From Alkalimonas mucilaginosa (GTDB taxonomy: Bacteria > Pseudomonadota > Gammaproteobacteria > Enterobacterales > Alteromonadaceae): DNA of 64,000 bases. How positions within the stretch are numbered: the stretch's first letter is position 1; each line of letters begins with the position of its first letter. The stretch covers positions 62,001 to 126,000 of the forward strand of contig NZ_JAUGZK010000006.1 in assembly GCF_036327005.1 (NCBI RefSeq), read 5' to 3'. The position numbers and the translations under genes are program-made. A model generated the notes under the pieces. The model saw only the letters and a program-made list of their open reading frames with translations. It was not told the origin of the DNA and did not search any database. Positions 25,004 to 34,693 of this stretch are shown piece after piece.

Positions 25004-26866
25004 ATGAAAGTAGTTCAACACGCTAAGATCCATTTTAATGCTCAGGGTACACCTGTCGCTGAAAGCTTTGACGATGTCTATTTTTCCAATGATGGTGGCC
25101 TGGCAGAAACCGACTATGTGTTTTTACAACACAACCAGTTGCCTGAGCGCTGGTTAAAACATCCGGCTGCATTTTTTCATATTGCCGAAACAGGTTTTGG
25201 TACCGGCTGCAATTTTTTGTTGGCCTGGCTCAGGTTTCGTCAATTCCGCCAACAGCACCCGAGTGCAGGCTGTAAACGTCTGTATTTCACCAGTTTTGAG
25301 AAGTTTCCTCTTAGCCAACAGGATCTGGCCCAGGCTCTTGCCCCATTGACCGCACTGAGTGAGCCAGCAGAAGCCTTATTGACACAATACCCACCAGCAA
25401 CTCCGGGATGTCACCGGCTGATATTTGACCACGGTGCTGTGATATTGGATCTCTGGCTCGGCGATGTGCTGGACACTTTGCCTGAACGCGACCCGGCAAT
25501 TGCCGTCGATGCCTGGTTCCTGGATGGCTTTGCTCCCAGTAAAAATCCGGAGATGTGGCAGGATGCTCTTTTTCAACAACTGGCCAGACACAGCAAGGCA
25601 GGTACCACAGTAGCAACCTTTACTGCTGCTGGAGTAGTGAAGCGTGGCTTATTGCAGGCTGGCTTTCATGTCACCAAAGTCAAAGGCTTTGGCCGAAAGC
25701 GTGAGATGCTGACAGCGTATTTTCCCGGACTTGATGACCAGCCTTCACTACCGGCACCAGCCCGGGAAGTCACCATTCTTGGCGGGGGCATTGCAGCCAT
25801 CAGCCTGAGTCTGGCCCTGCTGGCTAAAGGTATTCGGGTACAACTGTTTTGTGCAGATGCAAGCCCGGCACAAGGTGCTTCCAAAAATCGTCAGGGTGCA
25901 CTCTACCCTAATCTGCATGCGGAGCTGTCAGCTCCCAGCCTGATCCAGGCCAGTTGCTTTGGTTTTGCACGCCAGTTTTTTTCCCGTTGCCAGAGCACTT
26001 TTGAGTTTCCACATAGTTGGTGTGGTGTACTGCATCAGGCTTGCACCCCTCAGTTGCAAAAACGGCTGGATAAATTGGCAAGTTACTGGCCGGCAGAGTT
26101 GGTGCAAGCGGTGACAGCGCCGCAAGCCAGCGAGCTGGCTGGCCTGACCTTGCCTTTTGCGGGCATTTGGTACCCAAACGCTGGCTGGGTAAGTCCACAG
26201 CAATTTTGTCAGGCGGCGGCTCACTACCTGGCAACTCAGCCGGGTATGCAGATCCACTACCAGTGGCCGATTGAGCAACTGAAGGCAAGCAACAACGGTT
26301 GGTGCCTACACAGCAGTAACCGTCCGGTTCAGCAGGCGGAACATCTGGTTGTGGCCATGGGCCACCAAAGCAATCAATTGCTAGGGATGCAGCCTCTGCC
26401 ACTGCGCGGTATTCGCGGCCAGGTTAGCTACGTTGCAGCAGAGCCCCTGAGCCAGTTAAAGACAGTACTCTGCCACAAAGGCTATATCACACCCAGTTGG
26501 CAAGGATTGCAGGCCATTGGCGCGACCTTTGATCGCAGTCGCAGCAGTGACGAAATACTACCAACTGATGATGCGGATAATCTGGCATTGGTTAACAACA
26601 GCCTGCAGCAACCGGCCTGGATGTCGGCCATTCAGGTGATTGAATCGCGGGCCGGTGTTCGCGCGACAGTGCCAGATCACCGGCCACTTTATGGCCCCTG
26701 GTCTATACCAGAGGGAAGCTGCCAGGTGCTGACCGGAATGGGAGCACGTGGCCTGTTGTTTGCCCCCCTGCTGGCAGAGGCTTTGGCAGCTAAGCTGGCA
26801 CAAGAGCCAAGCCCGTTGCCACTCAATTGGCAACAGATGCTAAGTGCTGCACGTTTTCAGTGCTAA
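25004..26866 (+). CDS. mnmC: Bifunctional tRNA 5-methylaminomethyl-2-thiouridine biosynthesis protein
   Basis: 620 residues from ATG 25004 (RBS CCAGGG); the longer opening to 24782 would run back into fabB and is rejected. The N-terminal half (about 1-245) is the methyltransferase MnmC2 with AETGFGTGCNFLLAW and DAWFLDGFAPSKNPEMW. The C-terminal half is the FAD oxidase MnmC1, with ILGGGIAAISLSLAL at about 263. MnmC1 removes carboxymethyl from cmnm5(s2)U34 and MnmC2 methylates the product. Confidence 0.95.
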   Translation: MKVVQHAKIHFNAQGTPVAESFDDVYFSNDGGLAETDYVFLQHNQLPERWLKHPAAFFHIAETGFGTGCNFLLAWLRFRQFRQQHPSAGCKRLYFTSFEKFPLSQQDLAQALAPLTALSEPAEALLTQYPPATPGCHRLIFDHGAVILDLWLGDVLDTLPERDPAIAVDAWFLDGFAPSKNPEMWQDALFQQLARHSKAGTTVATFTAAGVVKRGLLQAGFHVTKVKGFGRKREMLTAYFPGLDDQPSLPAPAREVTILGGGIAAISLSLALLAKGIRVQLFCADASPAQGASKNRQGALYPNLHAELSAPSLIQASCFGFARQFFSRCQSTFEFPHSWCGVLHQACTPQLQKRLDKLASYWPAELVQAVTAPQASELAGLTLPFAGIWYPNAGWVSPQQFCQAAAHYLATQPGMQIHYQWPIEQLKASNNGWCLHSSNRPVQQAEHLVVAMGHQSNQLLGMQPLPLRGIRGQVSYVAAEPLSQLKTVLCHKGYITPSWQGLQAIGATFDRSRSSDEILPTDDADNLALVNNSLQQPAWMSAIQVIESRAGVRATVPDHRPLYGPWSIPEGSCQVLTGMGARGLLFAPLLAEALAAKLAQEPSPLPLNWQQMLSAARFQC

Positions 26867-26928
26867 AAACTTGTTTCCGGTATAAATTTACCGCAATATA
26901 ACCATAAGCTTAGCAGCAAGGTATCCCG

Positions 26929-27558
26929 ATGTCGGAAACCACTCGCTTGATCCTGGCCGAGGATGATGAGTTTTTAAGGCAATTACTGCAGATGCACTGT
27001 GAGGCGCTGGGCGCAAAGGTCACTGCCGTAGCCAATGGTGAAGAGGCGGTCAGCCTGGCGCTTAGTTATGAGTTCGATGTGCTACTGATGGATATTCAGA
27101 TGCCAGTCTGTGACGGTATTCAGGCGATGACCTTGCTACGACAACTGGGTTACGAGCGTCCTATATACGCCATGTCAGCCGATCCAGTCTCCGCGGATGG
27201 TTTCACTGCAGTACTCACCAAACCATTGCAAGAACAAGATGTATACCAGCTGCTGCAACAACACAGCTACAAAGCACCAGTCCCACTGGTGGTGGCACCG
27301 GAACTGCTACAGCAATTTTTGCACAGCTTGCCTGGGCTACACACTCAGTTAAGCCGTTGCCACCTGGAGCAGAACTGGCAAGAGCTGCAACGACTGAGTC
27401 ATAAGCTTAAAGGCTCAGCCGGTAGTTTTGGTTACCCTGAAATCAGCACCGCCGCCAATCGGCTGCAACAAGCTATAGAGCAACAACAACCGGTAACTTC
27501 CTTCGCACCACTGGTTACTAAATTAAGTCAGCTGTTGCAGGAAGCAAGCCATGGCTGA
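26929..27558 (+). CDS. Receiver-HPt protein
   Basis: 209 residues: a CheY-like receiver (1-115; acidic pair Glu11/Asp12, phospho-acceptor Asp55 in LLMDIQMP, Lys98 in LTKPL) and a C-terminal HPt domain with the phosphorylatable His158 in LSHKLKGSAGSFG. This pairing without a kinase domain suggests a relay component that receives phosphate from an unlinked sensor and exchanges it between its two domains or with the next gene. The following response regulator overlaps it by 8 nt, so the two are coupled. Confidence 0.88.
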   Translation: MSETTRLILAEDDEFLRQLLQMHCEALGAKVTAVANGEEAVSLALSYEFDVLLMDIQMPVCDGIQAMTLLRQLGYERPIYAMSADPVSADGFTAVLTKPLQEQDVYQLLQQHSYKAPVPLVVAPELLQQFLHSLPGLHTQLSRCHLEQNWQELQRLSHKLKGSAGSFGYPEISTAANRLQQAIEQQQPVTSFAPLVTKLSQLLQEASHG

Positions 27559-27952
27559 ACACAAAATTTTACTGGTGGATGATGTGGACTATACCCGTCA
27601 ACTATTGCGTAATAACATTATGGCGATTTGCCAAAGCGGCAAAGTTAGTCATAAAAGCTATACCTTTTTCAATGCAAGCAAAGCAGCTGCGGCGATGGAC
27701 TTATTTAGCCTGCAGTTGCCGGCTATTGTCTTCTTAGATATTGAGTTACCGGATGCATCTGGTCTGGAGCTGTTAAAAAAATTCAAAGCGCTGAAGCCGG
27801 ACTGCTTTATTGTGATGGTTAGTGGCGTCAGCACCCTCGACAATGTCAGACAGAGCATGGCCGATGGTGCTGCCAGCTTTATTGTTAAACCCTTTACTGG
27901 TGATAAAATTCTGGCGGCTCTGCGATTGTACGAGCGTTTTCGTGCACAATAA
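27551..27952 (+). CDS. Single-domain response regulator
   Basis: A 133-residue stand-alone CheY-like receiver with Asp10/Asp11, phospho-acceptor Asp63 (VFLDIELP), a Ser in VMVSG at the Thr/Ser switch position and Lys in IVKPF. There is no output domain. It overlaps the receiver-HPt gene and is probably its phosphotransfer partner (inference). Confidence 0.87.
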   Translation: MAEHKILLVDDVDYTRQLLRNNIMAICQSGKVSHKSYTFFNASKAAAAMDLFSLQLPAIVFLDIELPDASGLELLKKFKALKPDCFIVMVSGVSTLDNVRQSMADGAASFIVKPFTGDKILAALRLYERFRAQ

Positions 27953-28035
27953 TCCGTTGCCGTCGATGCTGCTGCTCCCCGGCGGAACTCTCCATGCTTA
28001 AGGCCTTGAATTAAAGAGAATAAGGAAGAAAAACC

Positions 28036-28383
28036 ATGACGCATTATTTCACTCGACCTGCCATGCTGTTGGCTTTACTACTGATGGTACCGGTGGCGTC
28101 AGCTGCCGTTGACTTTGAGCAATGGCCCAGACCGCAAGATGCGCGTGAGTTTGCCCGGCTGGATGATAAGTTGCCTGCTGTTCTGACCTATTTCAGTCGC
28201 CAAAGCCAACAGCAACTGCAACAGTTTTACCTGGATGCTTTAGGCGCCCCAGCCGAGCAGAAAAGTCGCTACGGCCAGTTGGAGCTGGTGTATGTTCAAG
28301 CTGAGCAGCAGATCCGGCTGATTATCTCCGAGCAGCAAGACTGGCGTCAGGTCGATATGATGGTACAGGCCACAAGTCATTAA
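28036..28383 (+). CDS. Small secreted protein of unknown function
   Basis: 115 residues with a clear signal peptide (MLLALLLMVPVASA then cleavage before AVDFEQ). The mature part is Gln-rich (SRQSQQQLQQFYLDALG), with no cysteines, and I recognise no family. RBS AAGGAAGAAA precedes the ATG. It ends convergent with motY, sharing 4 nt. It follows the two receiver genes by 84 nt and may belong to their unit. Confidence 0.7.
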   Translation: MTHYFTRPAMLLALLLMVPVASAAVDFEQWPRPQDAREFARLDDKLPAVLTYFSRQSQQQLQQFYLDALGAPAEQKSRYGQLELVYVQAEQQIRLIISEQQDWRQVDMMVQATSH

Positions 28384-29255
28384 GGCCGGTTCATCTGCAC
28401 TACTACGCGCCGGTTAATGGCTCTGTCCTGCAGTCGCTGATTGGGTGCCACATTGCGGCGCTGACCGAAACCTTCCACTTCGATCCGCGCTTCAGCCAGC
28501 CCAGCCTCGACAAAAAAGCTTTTTACCTTTTCAGCCCGGCGCACCGACAGCTCCTCATTCATCCAGCGGCCACCATAAGTATCGGTATGCCCCTGGATCT
28601 GCACCACTTCAATCGCATCATCATGCTTCAGATACTCGGCAATCACCGCCAAGCGTCGTCTGGACTCACGGGTAAGTTGATCGCCCCCCACCTCATAACT
28701 CAATACAGTAAAAGCAATGTCATCGAAGCGATAAGGCAACAAGGCAGACACACACTGATTGAATTGCTGATACACAGCAGGAAACTGCACCGGGTTTAAA
28801 CTGGCCACGACTTTATTTTCTGGCCGATACCAGTCAGAAAAATAAAAGGTCGGTTGGTAGCCGCGCTCCAGCTCATGCAACATGGTCCAGGCTGACTCTT
28901 TGGGTAAATCACCGTCAAATTGCTTTAATAACCGCATGCTGGTAATTGCCCGGGCTTGCTCACCAGGCCGCCAGTGTGGTGGTAAAGACAGCACTTCAGC
29001 CAACGCATAACCATCAGGTTGCTGTAGCATTTTCAGCTCAAACCAAAGATTGAGCTCTTTGCCGGCTTCACTGTGGAATATGGCTTCACCAAAACCAGGG
29101 ATCGAATGGCTGATTTCGCAGCGTAGCGGTGTGTTGTGCCGTAACTGCCACTCCGACTGCTCCAGGCCGGCAGAATATTGCCGGATATAACTTTGCCCGG
29201 CAAACGCCAACGGACTGCAAAGCAAAAAAACCGAGAGTGAAAGCATAAACCGCAT
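28380..29255 (-). CDS. motY: Sodium-type flagellar protein MotY
   Basis: 291 residues: signal peptide (1-19, ending AFAG), an N-terminal MotY domain (WQLRHNTPLRCEISHSIPGFG) and a C-terminal OmpA-like peptidoglycan-binding domain (GHTDTYGG, LSVRRAEKVKSFF, INRRVVV). In Vibrio, MotY builds the T ring around the basal body with MotX and holds the PomA/PomB stator. It lies divergent from rnt, a neighbourhood known in Vibrionaceae. It indicates a polar sodium-driven flagellum. Confidence 0.92.
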   Translation of the reverse strand: MRFMLSLSVFLLCSPLAFAGQSYIRQYSAGLEQSEWQLRHNTPLRCEISHSIPGFGEAIFHSEAGKELNLWFELKMLQQPDGYALAEVLSLPPHWRPGEQARAITSMRLLKQFDGDLPKESAWTMLHELERGYQPTFYFSDWYRPENKVVASLNPVQFPAVYQQFNQCVSALLPYRFDDIAFTVLSYEVGGDQLTRESRRRLAVIAEYLKHDDAIEVVQIQGHTDTYGGRWMNEELSVRRAEKVKSFFVEAGLAEARIEVEGFGQRRNVAPNQRLQDRAINRRVVVQMNRP

Positions 29256-29370
29256 ACAGCGATATCCTTGGTAATAAATCTGAGTAAAAACCTAGCAAAC
29301 ACCATGCCGGGACGAGATTTACACTGTTTTTTTTGGCATACTGCGACTTTTAATTATAGCAGGCGGCTCT

Positions 29371-30042
29371 ATGGCACAATCAACTACTTTGCTGGCACAA
29401 CGCTTTCGGGGTTATTTCCCAGTAGTGATTGATATCGAAACTGCCGGCTTCAATGCCAAGACCGATGCTTTACTGGAAATCGCCGCCACCTTGCTGACGA
29501 TGGATGAACAGGGTATGTTGCAGCCGCTTCAAACCCTGCATTTTCATGTGGAGCCATTCGCTGGAGCCAATCTCGAACCCAGTGCGCTGGCTTTTAATGG
29601 CATAGATCCAGACCACCCATTGCGTGGCGCTGTCCCAGAGCGTGAAGCCATTACCGAAATTTGCAAAGCTGTGCGCAAGGCGCAAAAAGCGGCAGGTTGT
29701 CAGCGCTCTGTGATCGTGGCACACAACGCAGCTTTTGATCAGGGCTTTTTTAATGCGGCCTGCGAGCGCATCCATTTAAAACGCAACCCATTTCATCCTT
29801 TTGTCTCTTTTGATACCACCAGCCTGTCCGCGCTGGCACTCGGGCAAACCGTGCTGTCAAAAGCCTGTAAGCAGGCTGGCATTGACTTTAACAACAAGGA
29901 AGCGCACAGTGCCTTGTACGATACGGAGCGGACAGCAGAGCTGTTTTGTTACATCGTCAATCAGTGGCAGCAACTGGGTGGCTGGCCATTGCCCAAAAGC
30001 TTAGAGCCTTCGACAGAAGAATCTGCCGGTACCCCAGCATAA
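29371..30042 (+). CDS. rnt: Ribonuclease T
   Basis: A 223-residue DEDDh exonuclease. Asp21 and Glu23 are in VVIDIETAGFN; HNAAFDQGFF and HSALYDTERTAELF supply the remaining Asp/His residues. RNase T trims the CCA of tRNA and matures 3' ends of 5S and 23S rRNA. Ends in a strong bidirectional terminator. Confidence 0.95.
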   Translation: MAQSTTLLAQRFRGYFPVVIDIETAGFNAKTDALLEIAATLLTMDEQGMLQPLQTLHFHVEPFAGANLEPSALAFNGIDPDHPLRGAVPEREAITEICKAVRKAQKAAGCQRSVIVAHNAAFDQGFFNAACERIHLKRNPFHPFVSFDTTSLSALALGQTVLSKACKQAGIDFNNKEAHSALYDTERTAELFCYIVNQWQQLGGWPLPKSLEPSTEESAGTPA

Positions 30043-30070
30043 AAAAAACCGCCGCGGCGGTTTTTTTATG
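30039..30070. terminator. Bidirectional terminator, rnt / grxD
   Basis: Near-perfect palindrome centred on CCGCCGCGGCGG with A8 before and T7 after. Confidence 0.93.
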
Positions 30071-30080
30071 CTAATTGGTG

Positions 30081-30425
30081 TTATTCACCAGCGGTTTCAC
30101 TCTGGCTTTGCTGAACCGCAGCTTCTTTGATCAGCGGTTGCAGTTCACCACGCTGAAACATTTCCAGAATGATGTCACACCCACCTATCAGCTCACCTTG
30201 GACCCAAAGCTGAGGAAAGGTTGGCCAGTTCGCGTAAACCGGCAGCTCGGCACGAATATCCGGGTTTTGCAAAATATCGACGTACGCAAACTGCTCACCA
30301 CAGCTGATCAGCGCTTGCGAAGCCTGGGCAGAAAAGCCACAACTTGGCAATTTAGGTGAGCCTTTCATGTACAACAGTATTGGGTTTTCAGCAATTTGCT
30401 GCTTGATTTTATCCAGGGTTTCCAT
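30081..30425 (-). CDS. grxD: Monothiol glutaredoxin
   Basis: 114 residues from ATG 30425 (RBS AGGATATGCC); longer opening to 30521 rejected because the extra residues match no Grx4. The active site is LPSCGFS with Cys29; the GSH-binding WPTFPQLW and GGCDI are present. Grx4 binds a [2Fe-2S] cluster as a dimer or with BolA and delivers it to targets. Confidence 0.95.
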   Translation of the reverse strand: METLDKIKQQIAENPILLYMKGSPKLPSCGFSAQASQALISCGEQFAYVDILQNPDIRAELPVYANWPTFPQLWVQGELIGGCDIILEMFQRGELQPLIKEAAVQQSQSETAGE

Positions 30426-30671
30426 GGCATATCCTCGTATCAATTCGGCTGTGTCACTATTGTACCTTGTTCCCATTGGGAATTCATGCTCTGCCCCTTG
30501 TTTTTCCTGCAACCGACCCAATCTTGCTAGGCGGTAGTAATAAAAACACAGCAGTGTTGTATAAAACCAGCGCCTATTGCAGCGCTTCAGACTGGTTAAT
30601 GCTTGAGTGTTTTACTCAGGTATTGTAGTCTAACCCGTGCAGACACTCTTAACAACGCAATGGAGAATAAA

Positions 30672-31256
30672 ATGGCTTTTGAATTACCCGCCTTGCCGTA
30701 TGCTAAAAATGCACTAGCTCCTCACATCTCTGAAGAAACCCTGGAGTACCATTATGGTAAACACCACAACACCTATGTGGTAAAGCTGAATGGTCTGATT
30801 GAAGGTACTGACTTTGCCGGTAAATCACTGGAAGAGATTGTTCGTACTTCAGAGGGTGGTGTATTTAATAACGCAGCTCAGGTTTGGAACCATACCTTTT
30901 ACTGGCACTGCTTAAGCCCAAATGGCGGCGGTGAGGCCACTGGTGCTCTGGCTGACGCCATCGCTGCGAAATGGGGCTCTTTTGCTGATTTTAAAGCGGC
31001 CTTCAATGATAAAGCAGTTAATAACTTCGGTTCCAGCTGGACCTGGCTGGTGAAAAAGGCCGATGGTAGCCTGGACATCGTCAACACCAGCAATGCTGAT
31101 ACCCCGCTGGCTCACGAAGGTCTGACGCCGGTATTAACGGTTGATTTGTGGGAACACGCTTACTACATTGATTACCGCAATGCTCGCCCTACCTACCTGG
31201 ATGCATTCTGGGCACTGGTTAACTGGGACTTCGCCAGCAAAAACTTTGCTGCCTAA
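30672..31256 (+). CDS. sodB: Superoxide dismutase (Fe)
   Basis: 194 residues from ATG 30672 (RBS TGGAGAA); the 23 extra residues of the longer opening are absent from family members. Metal ligands His27 (LEYHYGKHHN), His in VWNHTFYW, and Asp and His in DLWEHAYYIDY. The overall motif FNNAAQVWNHTFYW fits the iron type. Cytosolic. The upstream inverted repeat TGAGT-GTTTT-ACTCA (30603-30617) might be regulatory. Confidence 0.95.
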   Translation: MAFELPALPYAKNALAPHISEETLEYHYGKHHNTYVVKLNGLIEGTDFAGKSLEEIVRTSEGGVFNNAAQVWNHTFYWHCLSPNGGGEATGALADAIAAKWGSFADFKAAFNDKAVNNFGSSWTWLVKKADGSLDIVNTSNADTPLAHEGLTPVLTVDLWEHAYYIDYRNARPTYLDAFWALVNWDFASKNFAA

Positions 31257-31272
31257 GCGCTACTAATTGTGC

Positions 31273-31302
31273 AAAAGCCCGGCCAGCATGCCGGGCTTTT
31301 TT
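31273..31302 (+). terminator. sodB terminator
   Basis: Stem AAAAGCCCGG / CCGGGCTTTT followed by TT. Confidence 0.92.
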
Positions 31303-31462
31303 GATCCTCTGCCGCTGACAGCCGTATAGAAATACACACCATTGTTGTTTTTTAACGGTAAATAAATCCATCTTTTTTCGACGAATTCTGAGCGAACTTA
31401 TTTTTTACTGTCTAACCTTAAAGGAACTGGTACCTATTTTCGTCAGTTGATCGGAGGTGCAT

Positions 31463-33385
31463 ATGAGCATTGTTGAGCACTATAAGTCCAGATACGAAGC
31501 CACCAAAGAAGAGGAGTACAGCATTCAAGAGTTCCTGCAGCTGTGCAAAACCGACAAAAGTTGTTTTGCCAGTGCTGCCGAGCGCTTGCTGTTGGCTATC
31601 GGTGAGCCTGAACTCATTGATACATCGCAAGATCCACAACTCAGTCGCTTATTTTCCAACCGTGTTATTAGCCGCTACCCTGCCTTTGCCGACTTTTATG
31701 GTATGGAAGATGCCATCGAACAGATCGTGTCTTACCTGAAGCACTCCGCTCAGGGGTTGGAAGAAAAGAAACAAATTCTGTATCTATTAGGGCCTGTAGG
31801 CGGAGGAAAATCCTCACTGGCTGAAAAGCTCAAGTATCTGATGCAACAGGTGCCAATTTATTACCTGAAAGGCTCGCCGGTATGTGACCATCCGCTTTGT
31901 CTGTTCGATGCCGATGAAGATGGCCAGTTGCTGGCGGAGGAGTTTGGCATTCCACGGCGCTATCTATCTACCATTATGTCGCCCTGGGCCAGCAAACGAC
32001 TGCACGAGTATAATGGCGATATCAGCCAGTTCCGGGTAGTCAAACGCCATCCATCCATTTTGAACCAGATTGCCATTGCTAAAACTGAGCCCGGCGATGA
32101 GAACAATCAGGATATTTCGGCGCTGGTAGGCAAAGTCGATATCCGCAAGCTTGAACACTATGCTCAGAACGATCCGGATGCCTACAGTTACTCCGGAGCC
32201 TTGTGCCGGGCTAATCAAGGCCTGATGGAATTTGTTGAAATGTTTAAAGCGCCTATCAAGGTGCTGCATCCACTCTTAACAGCAACCCAGGAAGGCAATT
32301 ACAACGGTACGGAAGGGCTGGCTGCCCTGCCCTTTGATGGCATGATTTTAGCGCACAGCAATGAGTCGGAATGGCAGAGCTTTAAAAACAATAAAAACAA
32401 TGAGGCTTTTTTAGATCGGGTTTACATTGTGAAGGTACCTTATTGCCTGCGGGTATCCGAAGAACAGAATATTTACCATAAACTGATCGACAACTCCGAG
32501 CTTCGTGAAGCACCTTGTGCGCCTGGTACCTTATCCAGCCTGGCACAGTTTGTGGTGCTATCCCGGCTAAAAGAACCGGAAAACTCCAGCATCTACTCCA
32601 AAATGCGGGTATACGATGGTGAAAGCCTGAAAGACACCGATCCAAAAGCAAAATCGTATCAGGAATACCGGGATTACGCCGGTGTCGATGAAGGTATGAC
32701 CGGGCTGTCCACACGTTTTGCTTTTAAGATCCTATCACGGGTGTTTAACTTTGACTCCACCGAAGTCGCAGCCAACCCGGTGCATTTATTTTATGTGCTG
32801 GAGCAACAGATCGAGCGAGAACAATTCCCGACCGATATGGCCGAACGCCTGTTGGAATACTTAAAAGGCTATCTGACACCCAAATACGTCGAGTTTATCG
32901 GCAAGGAAATCCAAACGGCTTATCTGGAGTCTTACTCAGAGTATGGGCAGAACATCTTCGATCGTTACGTGATCTATGCCGATTTCTGGATCCAGGATCA
33001 GGAGTACCGCGATCCGGAAACAGGCCAATTGTTTGACCGGGCTGCTCTGAATGCAGAACTGGAGAAAATTGAAAAGCCTGCCGGTATTAGCAACCCGAAA
33101 GACTTCCGCAATGAAATCGTGAATTTTGTGCTTAGAGCCAAAGCGAAAAACAACGGCAAAAACCCGGTCTGGACCAGCTACGAAAAGCTGCGTACCGTGA
33201 TAGAGAAGAAAATGTTTTCCAGTACCGAAGAGTTGTTACCGGTCATTTCGTTCAACGCCAAAACCTCGACCGAGGATCAGAAAAAACACGACGACTTTGT
33301 CAATCGCATGATGGAGAAAGGCTACACCCGCAAGCAGGTCCGACTGTTGTCGGAGTGGTACCTGCGGGTGAGAAAATCGCAGTAA
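31463..33385 (+). CDS. prkA: PrkA-family serine protein kinase (YeaG)
   Basis: 640 residues from ATG 31463, with GGAGG five nt upstream; a GTG two codons earlier overlaps that site. The N-terminal AAA domain holds the Walker A GPVGGGKSS (about 106-114) and the C-terminal PrkA kinase-like region contains the family block FLDRVYIVKVPYCLR. YeaG in E. coli supports survival in nitrogen starvation and stationary phase. First of the three-gene unit prkA-yeaH-ycgB (gaps of 19 and 20 nt). Confidence 0.95.
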   Translation: MSIVEHYKSRYEATKEEEYSIQEFLQLCKTDKSCFASAAERLLLAIGEPELIDTSQDPQLSRLFSNRVISRYPAFADFYGMEDAIEQIVSYLKHSAQGLEEKKQILYLLGPVGGGKSSLAEKLKYLMQQVPIYYLKGSPVCDHPLCLFDADEDGQLLAEEFGIPRRYLSTIMSPWASKRLHEYNGDISQFRVVKRHPSILNQIAIAKTEPGDENNQDISALVGKVDIRKLEHYAQNDPDAYSYSGALCRANQGLMEFVEMFKAPIKVLHPLLTATQEGNYNGTEGLAALPFDGMILAHSNESEWQSFKNNKNNEAFLDRVYIVKVPYCLRVSEEQNIYHKLIDNSELREAPCAPGTLSSLAQFVVLSRLKEPENSSIYSKMRVYDGESLKDTDPKAKSYQEYRDYAGVDEGMTGLSTRFAFKILSRVFNFDSTEVAANPVHLFYVLEQQIEREQFPTDMAERLLEYLKGYLTPKYVEFIGKEIQTAYLESYSEYGQNIFDRYVIYADFWIQDQEYRDPETGQLFDRAALNAELEKIEKPAGISNPKDFRNEIVNFVLRAKAKNNGKNPVWTSYEKLRTVIEKKMFSSTEELLPVISFNAKTSTEDQKKHDDFVNRMMEKGYTRKQVRLLSEWYLRVRKSQ

Positions 33386-33404
33386 AACAGGTACCGGAGG
33401 CAGT

Positions 33405-34673
33405 ATGGTGCATTTTATTGATCGACGACTGAATGGAAAAAACAAGAGTGCTGTCAACCGGCAGCGCTTCTTGCGCCGTTACAAACAGCAGATCAAGAAG
33501 GCAGTATCCGATGCCATCAGCAAACGCAGTGTCACCGATATTGATAGCGGTGAAAGCATTACCATCCCCAGCAAAGATATCACGGAGCCGATGTTTCATC
33601 ATGGCAAAGGCGGCCACCGTGAGATTGTTCATCCGGGTAACGATCAGTTTAGCCCGGGTGATCGGATTAAACGTCCCGATGGCGGACAAGGCCAGGGCAG
33701 TGGTCAGGGCGATGCCAGCGCCGATGGAGAAGGCAACGATGACTTTGTGTTTTCCATCTCCAAAGATGAGTATCTGGATCTGTTGTTTGAAGATCTGGAA
33801 CTGCCAAATCTGAAGAAAAATCAACTCGATAAGCTAGTGCAGTACAAACAGGTACGAGCCGGCTACCGCGCAGAGGGGGTGCCAACCAATATTGATATCG
33901 TGCGTTCGCTGCGCGGTTCGCTGGCAAGACGTATCGCCATGTCGGCCGATAAAAAGCGTACCCTGACAGAGCTGGAAGCGCAGTTAGAGGCTTTGCAGCA
34001 TGAGGCGGTGCCAGATCAACATCAATGCCTGCAGCTCGAACAACAAATCGCGGTTTTAAAGCAACGCATTGCAGCGGTGCCTTTTATTGACAGCTTTGAT
34101 CTGCGTTACCGTAATTACCAGAAAAGGCCCGAGCCAACCAGCAAGGCCGTAATGTTTTGTTTGATGGATGTCTCCGGCTCGATGGATCAGGCCACAAAGG
34201 ATATGGCCAAGCGGTTTTATATTCTGCTGTATTTGTTTTTGAGCCGAAGCTACAAAAATGTCGAAGTCATTTATATCCGCCACCACACCCAGGCTAAAGA
34301 GGTAGATGAACAGGAGTTTTTCTATTCACAGGAAACGGGAGGTACCATAGTATCCAGTGCCTTGAAGTTAATGCACGAGATAGTGCTAAAGCGCTTTAAC
34401 CCGGAGGAATGGAATATCTATGCCGCTCAGGCTTCTGATGGCGACAACTGGACTGATGATAGCCCGTTGTGCCAGCAAATTATGCGCAATCAGATCCTGC
34501 CGCTGGTACGTTACTATGCGTACATAGAGATCAGTTCACGGGCGCACCAGAGTTTATGGCAGCAGTACGAAGCCCTGTTACCTGCGTTCGAGAACTTTGC
34601 CATTCAACCTATCCGTGATGTGGCGGATATCTACCCGGTATTTAGAGAACTATTTAAGAAACAAGCAGCTTAA
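33405..34673 (+). CDS. yeaH: YeaH/YhbH-family protein with von Willebrand A-like domain
   Basis: 422 residues starting MVHFIDRRLNGKNKSAVNRQRF. A Gly-rich linker (KRPDGGQGQGSGQGD, about 88-103) precedes a vWA-like domain with the MIDAS-type motif DVSGSMD (about 252). It is the constant partner of PrkA; the molecular role is not known. RBS CCGGAGGCAG. Confidence 0.93.
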   Translation: MVHFIDRRLNGKNKSAVNRQRFLRRYKQQIKKAVSDAISKRSVTDIDSGESITIPSKDITEPMFHHGKGGHREIVHPGNDQFSPGDRIKRPDGGQGQGSGQGDASADGEGNDDFVFSISKDEYLDLLFEDLELPNLKKNQLDKLVQYKQVRAGYRAEGVPTNIDIVRSLRGSLARRIAMSADKKRTLTELEAQLEALQHEAVPDQHQCLQLEQQIAVLKQRIAAVPFIDSFDLRYRNYQKRPEPTSKAVMFCLMDVSGSMDQATKDMAKRFYILLYLFLSRSYKNVEVIYIRHHTQAKEVDEQEFFYSQETGGTIVSSALKLMHEIVLKRFNPEEWNIYAAQASDGDNWTDDSPLCQQIMRNQILPLVRYYAYIEISSRAHQSLWQQYEALLPAFENFAIQPIRDVADIYPVFRELFKKQAA

Positions 34674-34693
34674 CCTTCAGCGGAGGTATTGCA

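Noticed and set aside
31390..31425. Sigma-E promoter (GAACTT...TCTAA) before prkA
   Set aside because: The spacing is 11 nt, far from the 16-17 nt needed.
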